Assembly: GCF_043575855.1 (NCBI RefSeq)
Contig: NZ_CP144375.1
Coordinates: 434,001-498,000 of the forward strand
Origin: Kutzneria buriramensis
GTDB taxonomy: Bacteria; Actinomycetota; Actinomycetes; Mycobacteriales; Pseudonocardiaceae
Length of the DNA stretch: 64,000 bases
Direction of reading: 5' to 3'
Below are positions 35,036 to 43,336 of the stretch, piece by piece; the stretch's first letter is position 1, and each line of letters begins with the position of its first letter. Below the pieces are notes generated by a model that worked only from the letters and a program-made list of their open reading frames with translations, was not told the origin of the DNA and ran no database searches. The translations under genes and the position numbers were made by a program.

Positions 35036-35485
35036 TCATGGAGGTTGAGATTGGATCACCAGGCCGGTCTCGGTGACGAACGCGTCGATCAGCGCCGGCC
35101 TGTACTGCGTGGACTTCAGCCGGCTCCGTACGATCCCGGCGAGTTGATCGATGCCGCAGGCGGCGAGGTTGCCCATACCGCGTTTGACGTGCGACCACAC
35201 GCCCTCGGCCGGGTTCAACTCCGGCGCGTAGGACGGCAGTTGAACCACGGTCAGCCAGTCGTGGTCATCGACGAACCGGCGTATCGCGGCGCTGACGTGG
35301 TGATTCAGGTTGTCCCAAACCAAGATGAGCGGTGCGCGTAGCTCGGCGTGCACCGCGCACAGCAGCCGCATGTAGTCGGCCTTGCTGGGCTTGATCCGTT
35401 TTGACGGCCGAGCAGCACCAGCCAACAGGCCCACAAGCCTGAGGAAGATCAGGTAGACCAGACGCAGCGCCATGGCTGGAGTCAT
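35036..35485 (-). pseudogene. Chimeric transposase fragment: integrase-type start fused to IS630-type end
   Basis: The first 25 residues (MALRLVYLIFLRLVGLLAG) are the start of the integrase-core transposase also seen at 60400. From about 35410 onward the sequence is an IS630-type DDE domain: ILVWDNLNHHVSAAIRRFVD, LPSYAPELNPAEGVWSHVKR and a C-terminal helix. The two belong to different transposase families, so the 149-codon frame is an in-frame joint of two IS remnants. Confidence 0.7.
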
Positions 35486-35540
35486 GCCCCGCCTGTCACG
35501 TATCCGCTACAGGTTGAATACGTGGGCCGACTTCTGAACC

Positions 35541-35564
35541 CCACAGGTTGTCTCACAGGTTGTC
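35541..35564. repeat. Tandem 12-bp repeat
   Basis: CACAGGTTGTCT is followed directly by CACAGGTTGTCA. A related CTACAGGTTG lies at about 35505. This probably belongs to the IS remnant end. Confidence 0.5.
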
Positions 35565-35658
35565 ACCCAAGATCATTCTCAATTCTTGACATTTCTTCAG
35601 CGGAGGCCGGGACCCGGCCCATCGGGCGAACTCGTGGCCTGGTTTTTTTGGGGGGCTC

Positions 35659-38451
35659 CTACTCGTGGTCGAGTGCGTCGAGTTGTCGCTGCACCCGTTC
35701 GGCATCGGCAATGCGCCCCTGCTGCCGATACAGCTCCAGGGCTTCCCGCCACACCGTGCGGGCCTGCTCGTGTTGGCCGAGAGCGGCATGCGGGTGCCCC
35801 AGGCCATCGAGGGTGTCGGCGGCTTCGTAGGTGTCGCCGAGGCTGCGGAACAGATCGAGGGCGTGCTGGTAGCGGTCGATGGCCTGGCGGTGGTGGCCGG
35901 TGTGGTGATCGGTATAGCCCAGGCTGTTCAGGGTGAGCGCCTCGCCCTCGGGGTCGTCGTGGTGGTGCAGGGCGAGGGCAGCCTGGCAATGGGCGCGGGC
36001 GGTGTCGTAGTGGCCCAGACAGGCGGCGAACCAGCCCACCCCGTTGAGCGCACGGGCTTCCCACACCGGATTGTTGAGGGCGCGAAAGAGGTCGAGGGCC
36101 CGGGTGGCGTGGTCCAGGGCCCGTCGGTCGTCCCCGCGCCGCTCCCACACGACCGCGAGCAGGTGGTGGGTGTGGGCCTGTTCGGTGGAGTCAGGGTGGT
36201 GTTCGGCCAGGGCGAGGGCCTGGTGCAGGTGCCCGACCGCTTCCTCGTGCTGCCCCAGTTCGGCGTAGGCGACGCCGAGGCGCCGGTGGGCGAGGGAGCG
36301 AGTGGCAGGGTCGCACAGGTGTTCGGCGGCGTCCACCGCAGCCCGGCACACGGCGTACTGGTCGTGGAGGCGTCCCCGCCGGAGGTGGAAGCTGGTCAGG
36401 GTCCAGGCCAGCTGCCACACCGCGCCGTGCCAGGCGTGAGTGATGGCGGTCTCTTGGGCGGCCAGCAGGTTGGCGTGTTCAGTGGCGAACCAGGCCATCG
36501 CCGCCGGGGCGTCGGGCAAGGGGTGGGGGTGGGTGCCGGGGGCAGGCGGGTCGAGCCGGATGCCCGGTCGGTGGGGATCCAGGAGGCGGTCGGCGGTGTG
36601 GGCGGTGTGGATGTAGAAATCGAGGACCCGTCGCAGCGCCGCCTCCCGCACGTCCTCGGGCTGGTCGTGGTGGGCTTGGCCGGCGGCATACAGGCGGACT
36701 AGGTCGTGCATCCGGTAGCGGCCCGGGACCTGTTGCTGGATCAGGGAGACCCGCTCCAAGGCCCGCAGCGCGGCCCTGGCCTGGTTGGGCGACAGCGTGG
36801 TGAGGCTGGCGGCGGAGGGCAGGCTGATGTCCGGGCCGGGGGCGATGCCCAGCAGCCCAAAGACCCGCGCCTGCTCGGTGGTGAGGGTTCGGTAGGACCA
36901 GGACAGCACCGCGGGCAGGCTGGCGGACGGCACGTCCTCATCCAGGGCACCCAGCCGGGTACTGGCATCACGCAACTCGGAGGCCAGCACGGCCAGCGGA
37001 AAGTCGGGGTGGGTTTGGGCGCGGCCGGCGAGGATGCTCAGCGCCAACGGTAGCCCTGCGCAGCAGGCCAGCAACTCCGCGGTGGCCTCCGGCTCGCCGG
37101 CCAGCCGATCCGCGCCCAGCCGGTACGCGAGCAGGTCACGAGCCGTCGGCTCGTCGAGCACGTCCAGGGGCAGGGGGCGGGCGCCGTGGGTGGAGATCAG
37201 ACCGGTCAGCTGGTTGCGGCTGGTGACCACCACCGTGCAGGTGGGGCTACCAGGCAACAGCGAGGCGACCTGGGCGGCGTCGACGGCGTTGTCCAGCAGG
37301 ATCAGCATCCGCTTGCCGGCCACCAGGCTGCGGTACAACGCGGCCTGAGCATCCAGGTCGACCGGCATCGCGCCGGAGTCCACGCCGAGGGCGTCCAGGA
37401 GACCGCGCACCGCGGCCTCCGTCGGCATCGGCTCGCCTGTGGGGTCGAAGCCGCGCAGGTTCACGTACAGCTGCCCGTCGGGGAACCGGTCGAGGTGCTG
37501 GTGGGCCCAGTGCAGAGCCAGCCCGGTCTTGCCGATCCCACCCGCCCCACCGATGGCGGAGATCACTACCGTCGCCCCCGCCTCTGAGCCGGCGTCCAGG
37601 GCTTGGGTGAGCGCGGCCAGCTCGCTGGTACGTCCGGTGAAGCATCGTGGTGGCGCCGGCAACTGGTGCGGCACCGGCGGTCGGCGGTGGCTGGCCGTGC
37701 CGTGTGTCGGGCTGGCCAGGTGCGGGTCGGCGGTCAGGACCTGTTGGTACAGCTGTTGTAGTGGCGCGCTGGGATCGGTACCGAGTTCCTCGGCTAGTCG
37801 TTGGCGGCTGTGATGGTAGTGCTGCAGGGCGTCGGCCTGCCGGCCGGACCGGTACAGGGCGAGCATCAGTTGGCCGGCCAGGCGTTCATCCAGTGGGTGC
37901 TGCGCGGCGCGGGTGGCCAGTGCGGGCAGCAGTTCGGTGTGCCGGCCGCAGCGCAGCGCGGTGTCGGTGTGGTCGAGTTCGGCGGCCCTCCGCTCGGCGT
38001 CCAGGGTCGCGCGGAGGCCTGCCAGCCAGGGGGTGTCCAGGTCGGCGAAGGCCTCTGCCCGCCATAGGCCGAGGGCTTGGTCAAACAATGCCAGGGCTTG
38101 CTGGTCGTCCGGGCTCGCGCGGGCGCGGGTGACCAGGTGGCGGAAACGGTGCAGGTCCACCGCTGCCTCGTCGACGCTCAGCAGGTAGCCGCCGCCGCAG
38201 CGGGTGATCGTCACCCCGGTACCGGCTAGGGTTTTCCGGAGGCGGGACAGGTAGGTGTAGAGCACCTCGCGGTGGCGCTGCGGCGGGTCGTGCCCCCAGA
38301 CCCGGTCCACCAGCTGCTCGACCGGCATGGGGTGATTGGCTTGCACCAGCAGCGTGACCAGTACGCACCGCTGCTGCGCGGGACCGAGCTCGACGGGGCG
38401 GCCGTCGCTGGAGGCCGTCACCGGGCCGAGTACTCGGAACTCCTCCGCCAT
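35659..38451 (-). CDS. AfsR/SARP-family regulator with NB-ARC and TPR domains
   Basis: A 930-residue signal-transduction regulator. The ATG at 38451 follows GGAG by 6 nt. An OmpR-type winged-helix DNA-binding domain (residues 1-95, with EVLYTYLSRLRKTL) and a bacterial transcriptional activator domain (about 97-240, ending LQQLYQQVLTADP) make the SARP module. An NB-ARC ATPase follows, with Walker A GAGGIGKTGLA and RNBS-like LYVNLRGFDPTGEPM (about 275-540). It ends with several TPR repeats (about 690-925, for example LNSLGYTDHHTGHHRQAIDR). AfsR-like proteins activate secondary-metabolite genes. No obvious target lies directly downstream. Confidence 0.93.
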   Translation of the reverse strand: MAEEFRVLGPVTASSDGRPVELGPAQQRCVLVTLLVQANHPMPVEQLVDRVWGHDPPQRHREVLYTYLSRLRKTLAGTGVTITRCGGGYLLSVDEAAVDLHRFRHLVTRARASPDDQQALALFDQALGLWRAEAFADLDTPWLAGLRATLDAERRAAELDHTDTALRCGRHTELLPALATRAAQHPLDERLAGQLMLALYRSGRQADALQHYHHSRQRLAEELGTDPSAPLQQLYQQVLTADPHLASPTHGTASHRRPPVPHQLPAPPRCFTGRTSELAALTQALDAGSEAGATVVISAIGGAGGIGKTGLALHWAHQHLDRFPDGQLYVNLRGFDPTGEPMPTEAAVRGLLDALGVDSGAMPVDLDAQAALYRSLVAGKRMLILLDNAVDAAQVASLLPGSPTCTVVVTSRNQLTGLISTHGARPLPLDVLDEPTARDLLAYRLGADRLAGEPEATAELLACCAGLPLALSILAGRAQTHPDFPLAVLASELRDASTRLGALDEDVPSASLPAVLSWSYRTLTTEQARVFGLLGIAPGPDISLPSAASLTTLSPNQARAALRALERVSLIQQQVPGRYRMHDLVRLYAAGQAHHDQPEDVREAALRRVLDFYIHTAHTADRLLDPHRPGIRLDPPAPGTHPHPLPDAPAAMAWFATEHANLLAAQETAITHAWHGAVWQLAWTLTSFHLRRGRLHDQYAVCRAAVDAAEHLCDPATRSLAHRRLGVAYAELGQHEEAVGHLHQALALAEHHPDSTEQAHTHHLLAVVWERRGDDRRALDHATRALDLFRALNNPVWEARALNGVGWFAACLGHYDTARAHCQAALALHHHDDPEGEALTLNSLGYTDHHTGHHRQAIDRYQHALDLFRSLGDTYEAADTLDGLGHPHAALGQHEQARTVWREALELYRQQGRIADAERVQRQLDALDHE

Positions 38452-39004
38452 AGGCGGCTCCCTAGGTGTCATGCAACTCCCGCGTATCCCCGGGCCCTGG
38501 TCGTGGGCGCAGCGGTCCTGACCTGCCGCATCAAGGTTCTCGCCAAGGTGTGGTCAGGGGTGTCGGCGCATCGTGGTTCCGGCGGCGGCCCGACTGGCGG
38601 AGGGGATCGGTCGGGCCGTGGAAGCCGACACCACGACCGTGGTACGGCACCCACTAAATGCAACGGGGCGCAGGATTCGCATGACACATGATCTCGCACG
38701 GCTACTCGCAGTACTCGCTTCGCTCGGTCAGGGATCGCTCGGTGAGGATCCAACCGAGCAAGGCTCTCCTTACTCTGGTGTACCTGGAGTTTCGCCGCAT
38801 CGGTGGCGACAAGCCGACACCGGCGTCAACACGCCCCCGCGGCTGCCGCGGCGGGCATCCAGCGGTGTATGCGATGTAGTCGAGTCGATGTATGGGGAGA
38901 GAGTCCGTCATGGCGAGACCCGAGAAGCCTATTAATGCTTTCGGCCAGCCATCGCGGTGGCTTGAATCGTGGTGACATCAGCGAAGCCGAGGGGACACAA
39001 AAGA
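38452..39004. other. No assignable gene
   Basis: About 550 bp between the AfsR-type gene and the following pseudogene. A plus-strand frame 38688-38879 has no recognised family; nothing else is seen. Confidence 0.3.
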
Positions 39005-39294
39005 ATGACAGCCACAGACGCGGGTGCCGACACGGTGGCAGCGGCCTCGTCCGCAGCGGAAATCCTGGCCCGCGCAAACGCCATCGCGCCGCTGCTGCGC
39101 GAGCACGCGGCCGAGGTCGAGCGCGAGCGGCGTTTGCCGGCAAGCGTGGTCGAAATGTTGCGCACACGATGTGCCAGCACGTCGTCGCGCAGGACCGCAT
39201 CCTGCAGTCGGCGGGTGCCTATCTGTTGGGCGGCACGCCGTCGTTCGCGCTGTCGCTCGGCATCACCGGGGCGACGGGCCGCGAGAAGAGTTGA
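39005..39294 (+). pseudogene. Acyl-CoA dehydrogenase-like flavoprotein, internally deleted
   Basis: It starts with an ATG at 39005 and reads SSAAEILARANAIAPLLREH and VERERRLPASVVEMLR, the N-terminal helices of the acyl-CoA-dehydrogenase/HsaA-type family. Then a frame change leads to RILQSAGAYLLGGTPSFALS at the end. Almost the whole central and FAD-binding part is missing, so a start and a tail were joined. It precedes another fused gene in the same direction. Confidence 0.55.
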
Positions 39295-39387
39295 TTCCGG
39301 CCGCCGCGCCTACCGCGGCCCAGTGACGTTCGGCATACAGCCACAAGGATCTCGGCGAGCCAGCCGACCTAACAATCAGGTGGAAAT

Positions 39388-40323
39388 GTGATCAAGCAAG
39401 ATGTCGATGTTCTGATGATCAGTGCGGGACCGTCGAACCTGGCGCTCGCCGTCGCGATCGAGGAGTCCGGGGTGCCGGAGCTGGCCACGAACACCCTGGT
39501 GCTGGAGCAGTGTCCGGACGTCAAGTGGCAGCGAAGCCTGCTCCTGCAGTGGGTGCGCAGCCAGGTGTCGTTCCTCAAGGACCTGGTGACCCTGCGAAAC
39601 CCGCAGAGCCGGTTCTCGTTCCTGAACTACCTTCACGAGCAGGCGGAACTGGACGCGAACCTGGTCAGCTCCGCCATCAACTTCCGCGCCGATCCGAGCG
39701 CCGCGCTCGACGCGCTGCCGCTGGACCGGATCGCGTACGTGCACGTAGCCGGCGGCGAGTTACGGGACGGGGTGTGGCACGACACGCACACCGCGCCGGT
39801 GCCCGAACCCATCCTGGCGCTGCTGACCGAACTCGCCCACCGAACGTCGCTGCCCGCCGTGATGCTGGAGCGCGACGGCAACTATCCCACCGCCGCAACG
39901 CTTTCCGCCGAACTGGCCACCATCAGAACCGCCGCCGGCCGAGAGCCACCCAACACCGGTCCGCCCGCGGCCCTACCGCGCAACCTGGTCCGCCTCCCGT
40001 CGCGGCCGGAGCCGTCCGTCGCGCCGGCTGTTCGGTCGGAACTGGCGGCGATGCAGGCCCGGCTGGCCGAAGCGTTGGTAGGGCTGACCGAGCCGCCGCC
40101 GGACTTCGACGCCCACCGAGTCGGTGTCGCCCGATCCGCGTTGGGCCGCAAGCGATCTCGCGCAGTCGCCCGCCATGCGCCCGCCCTCGCCGCCAAGCTC
40201 GGCGATCGCCTCGGCCCGCTGTTCGCCGACTGCGCCGAATCCTGGCCCAAACCACCCGGCGGCGCGTCCGCCAACGTCGCCGCCTTCGTCTCCTACCTCG
40301 GAACGTCGCTCAAGACGTGGTGA
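39388..40323 (+). CDS. Chimeric ORF: SidA-type N-hydroxylase start fused to DUF692 C-terminal part
   Basis: A 311-residue in-frame hybrid starting at GTG 39388. Residues 1 to about 88 are the beginning of lysine/ornithine N-monooxygenases (SISAGPSNL-like FAD site as MISAGPSNLALAVAIEESG, then VSFLKDLVTLRNPQSRFSFL and NYLHEQ). From about residue 90 it is the second half of a DUF692 protein: SSAINFRADPSAALDALPLD, RIAYVHVAGGELRDGVWHDT and PAVMLERDGNYPTAATLSAE, with a C-terminal extension to residue 311. DUF692 (MbnB/TglH/ChrH) proteins are TIM-barrel multi-iron oxygenases that modify Cys in ribosomal peptides; here the first metal ligands are missing. It is probably the product of a deletion rather than a working enzyme. 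Confidence 0.6.
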   Translation: MIKQDVDVLMISAGPSNLALAVAIEESGVPELATNTLVLEQCPDVKWQRSLLLQWVRSQVSFLKDLVTLRNPQSRFSFLNYLHEQAELDANLVSSAINFRADPSAALDALPLDRIAYVHVAGGELRDGVWHDTHTAPVPEPILALLTELAHRTSLPAVMLERDGNYPTAATLSAELATIRTAAGREPPNTGPPAALPRNLVRLPSRPEPSVAPAVRSELAAMQARLAEALVGLTEPPPDFDAHRVGVARSALGRKRSRAVARHAPALAAKLGDRLGPLFADCAESWPKPPGGASANVAAFVSYLGTSLKTW

Positions 40324-40819
40324 TGGCGCCGACCATGCGGGCGGGGCGGCGACGAGCGAGCGGTGGCCGGCGCAGCGGGTCGACGACGTGCGGGAATGGA
40401 CCACGCAGAACGGGCCGTTGCATTGACCGGGTGAATAGAAATACGGTGAACCCGCCAGCATGCTGATGCCCCTAAGGGCGTATTCCATCGCGAACGGTGT
40501 CGAGACGTTCCCGCCTGGATCAGAATCAGACGATGACATTCCTGTTGTGTGCCGGCGCCGCTGCGGTCATGCTCACGGGCACGGCGGCCGTCTCCAGACC
40601 CTCAGGCAGGCCGACCGACACCATCGCCCAGCCACGCGCCATGGCGCTGCGCATTGCGACGGGCCGCTGAGGGTTGCTGGCACCGGCACTGCCCGGCCCG
40701 CCGCACCCATCGGTGCCGGCATCATCGGGAATCCATTCCGTCGACGGCGGAAACTGCGGGCCGGCTCGAATTCACCGACTTCGATCAGCCGATCGTGCCG
40801 TGGGGGCAGAGGAGCACGA
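40324..40819. other. No assignable gene
   Basis: A plus-strand open frame from 40460 continues into the LuxR gene, but the ribosome binding site and homology place the real start at 40820. No other coding signal is present. Confidence 0.3.
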
Positions 40820-43336
40820 ATGTCGCATGGTGTGATCCCCACCCAGTTCGTGGCCAGGGATCGGGAAAAGGAGCGTGCGTCAGCCGCCGTGGTGAGCGGA
40901 CGGGGGGCGGCGATTGTCGGCCCGACCGGCGTGGGTAAGACGGCATTGTTGACCGCCATAGCCGACCGGCTCGACCCGACGCGCTACGCCGTGATCCGCA
41001 TGGTGGCCACGGAAGCTGGCCGCGAGCTGCCGTTCGGCGTCTTCGGCGCCATGTTCGACGGCGACGGCCGACCGGACCGGCTGTTGCCGGAGCTCGTCCG
41101 GCGGGCCGGCACGCGGACGCCAGTGCTGGTTGTCGACGACGCGCATCACCTCGACAACTGGTCGGCGACGAAGGCACTGACGCTGGCAAGCCACCCGGGC
41201 GTGCGGCTGCTGGTCACCGCCCGGCTGGACGCGGCGATGCCGGATGCCGTCGTGGCGCTGTGGAAGGACGGCTACCTCCGCCGGCTGGACCTGTCCGCGT
41301 TCGACGTCGGCGGCACCGCCGAACTGGCGGGCGGGATGGTCGGCGGCGAGGTGGCCATGCCGACGGTGCAGCTGCTGCACCAGTGGACCGGCGGCAACCC
41401 GCTGTACCTGACCGAGCTCATACGATTCGCCGAATCGACCGGGCGACTGGTGCAGCGGGACGGCCTGTGGTGGTGGCGCGGCCCGTTGGCCGTGCCGCCC
41501 CGGTTGGTCGAGCTGTTCGACCGGCGCCTGCGCGAGGTGCCCGACGGGCAGACCGACGCGCTGGACGCGGTAGCGCTGGGCGAGCCGCTTTCCCTGACAG
41601 CGCTGGAGAGCATGGCCTCCGACGGGGTAGAGGCGTTGGACGACAAGGGCATGCTGCACACAACCGATCTGAACGGGGAGATCGTGGTGCGGCTGGAGCA
41701 ACCACTGTTCGCGGCGTTGCTCCGCAGCCGCCTTCCCCGGCTACGCCGCCGGCGACTGGCCGCGCACCTGCTCGCGGTGACCGACCCGGCCGCGGTCGAC
41801 CTGGTGACCAGGGCGCGCTGGCAACTGGACGCCGGCGGCCCGGTCGACACCCGGCTGCTCATCCACGCCGCCGACGCGAGCTACCAGGACGATCCGGAGC
41901 TGGCCCAACGGCTCGCTCGGCGCGCCATGGAGAACTCCGACGCCGCCGCCGTGCCACTCGCCAATGCGCTGGTGGAACTGGGCGATCCGGCCGGGGCCCG
42001 GCAGATGCTCGAGCAGGCGCGTGACGCGGCGGGCACTCAGGGCGGCCGGCTTCGCGTCAGTCTCGCCCTGGCCGCGCACCGATGCTGGGTGGACCGCGAT
42101 CCAGCCGGCGCACACCAGGACCTGACAAGCCTGCGCGCCGTGACAAGAGCTCGCGCGGGTCGGGCCGCGCTGGATGGGCTCGACGCGCTAGTGCTGCTGT
42201 TCGGGAGGCACACCACGCACGCGCTGCGACGCGCCGAGCAGGTGCTGACCGGTTCGCCCGAGTCCGTGCCGGCCAGGCTGGCGCTGGGCGCCGCCCTCGC
42301 CCTGACCGGACAGACCACTGCCGCACGGGCGACCTTGGCCCAGCTTGGGACGCAACAGCGCTCCCAGGTGGCTTACGCGACCGGCGCGGCCGCTGCCGTG
42401 CTCGGCTTCATCGACCAGTGGCGCGACCACGACGCGCCGATACCGCACAGCGCACCGGGATCCGGCCAGCTGCCGGTCGGGATGCGGACCGCCGGGCGTC
42501 CGCTGTTCGACTGGCCGTTGCTCGCCGGCCACCAGCGGTGGCTCAGTGGCGACCGCGCGGGCGCCATCGCCCGGCTCCGCGAGGCGGTGGTCCAACAGTC
42601 CGGCGGGCAGCGCCTGTTCCATACCGAGGCCCGATGCTGGCTGGCCATCTGCCTCGCCGAGTACGGTGAACCGGATGCGGCCGCGCAGGTGCTCGGCACC
42701 GGCCGGCCCGATCGCGTCGCCGTCATTCCCGGCCTGACCTTCCGTGCCGCGGCGGCGATCGCGGTCGCCCGCGGCCAGCGGGAGGCCGCGTTGACGGCGA
42801 TCGAGGACGCGACCCGCGACGCAAGGGAAGCCGGCTGCCTGGCGATCGAGGCGGAGTACTTGGCCTACACCATGGAACTCACCCGCCACCGGGCGCCGAG
42901 CCATGTGACCAACCGGCTCGCCACCGTCACTCGTGGCATCGACGCGGCCCGCCTCGTCGCGGTCGCCGAGGCCGCCTTGTCGTTGCACCGCGGCGATGCG
43001 GCGGAACTGATCGACCACGCGACCCGGCTCGACGCGCTCGACCTGCCCTGGCGGGCCTGGCAGCTGGTCGACCCGGCCGCACCGTCCGCGCCGGACGGTC
43101 CTCGGGCGGCAGCGCTGGTCAGCCGCCTGCGACGGCGGATCGCGGCGCCGGCCGCGGCGCCAGCCGAGCTCACCGCGCGGGAAATCGAGGTCGCCTCACT
43201 GGCCGGCAGCGGACTGACCGACCGGGAGATCTCCCGCCGCCTGAACATCTCCGTCCGCACCGTGCAGAGCCACTTGTCGCGGATCTACCACAAGATCGGA
43301 GTGCATTCCCGCCGCGACCTCCCCTTCGGCCGCTGA
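40820..43336 (+). CDS. Large ATP-binding LuxR-family regulator (LAL type)
   Basis: An 838-residue regulator. The ATG at 40820 lies 5-6 nt after GAGGAG. An N-terminal AAA/STAND ATPase has Walker A VGPTGVGKTALL near residue 32 and Walker B VLVVDDAHHLDNWSAT near 97. A long helical, TPR-like middle follows, and a C-terminal LuxR HTH (LTAREIEVASLAGSGLTDRE, ISRRLNISVRTVQSHLSRIY) ends at RRDLPFGR. LAL regulators are typically pathway-specific activators of natural-product clusters. Its 3' end overlaps the convergent ABC transporter gene by 141 bp. It is the likely regulator of the transporter/radical SAM locus to its right. Confidence 0.9.
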   Translation: MSHGVIPTQFVARDREKERASAAVVSGRGAAIVGPTGVGKTALLTAIADRLDPTRYAVIRMVATEAGRELPFGVFGAMFDGDGRPDRLLPELVRRAGTRTPVLVVDDAHHLDNWSATKALTLASHPGVRLLVTARLDAAMPDAVVALWKDGYLRRLDLSAFDVGGTAELAGGMVGGEVAMPTVQLLHQWTGGNPLYLTELIRFAESTGRLVQRDGLWWWRGPLAVPPRLVELFDRRLREVPDGQTDALDAVALGEPLSLTALESMASDGVEALDDKGMLHTTDLNGEIVVRLEQPLFAALLRSRLPRLRRRRLAAHLLAVTDPAAVDLVTRARWQLDAGGPVDTRLLIHAADASYQDDPELAQRLARRAMENSDAAAVPLANALVELGDPAGARQMLEQARDAAGTQGGRLRVSLALAAHRCWVDRDPAGAHQDLTSLRAVTRARAGRAALDGLDALVLLFGRHTTHALRRAEQVLTGSPESVPARLALGAALALTGQTTAARATLAQLGTQQRSQVAYATGAAAAVLGFIDQWRDHDAPIPHSAPGSGQLPVGMRTAGRPLFDWPLLAGHQRWLSGDRAGAIARLREAVVQQSGGQRLFHTEARCWLAICLAEYGEPDAAAQVLGTGRPDRVAVIPGLTFRAAAAIAVARGQREAALTAIEDATRDAREAGCLAIEAEYLAYTMELTRHRAPSHVTNRLATVTRGIDAARLVAVAEAALSLHRGDAAELIDHATRLDALDLPWRAWQLVDPAAPSAPDGPRAAALVSRLRRRIAAPAAAPAELTAREIEVASLAGSGLTDREISRRLNISVRTVQSHLSRIYHKIGVHSRRDLPFGR

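Noticed and set aside
38688..38911. Short ORFs on both strands about 38.7-38.9 kb as genes
   Set aside because: No homology, no ribosome binding site, and mutual overlap on opposite strands.
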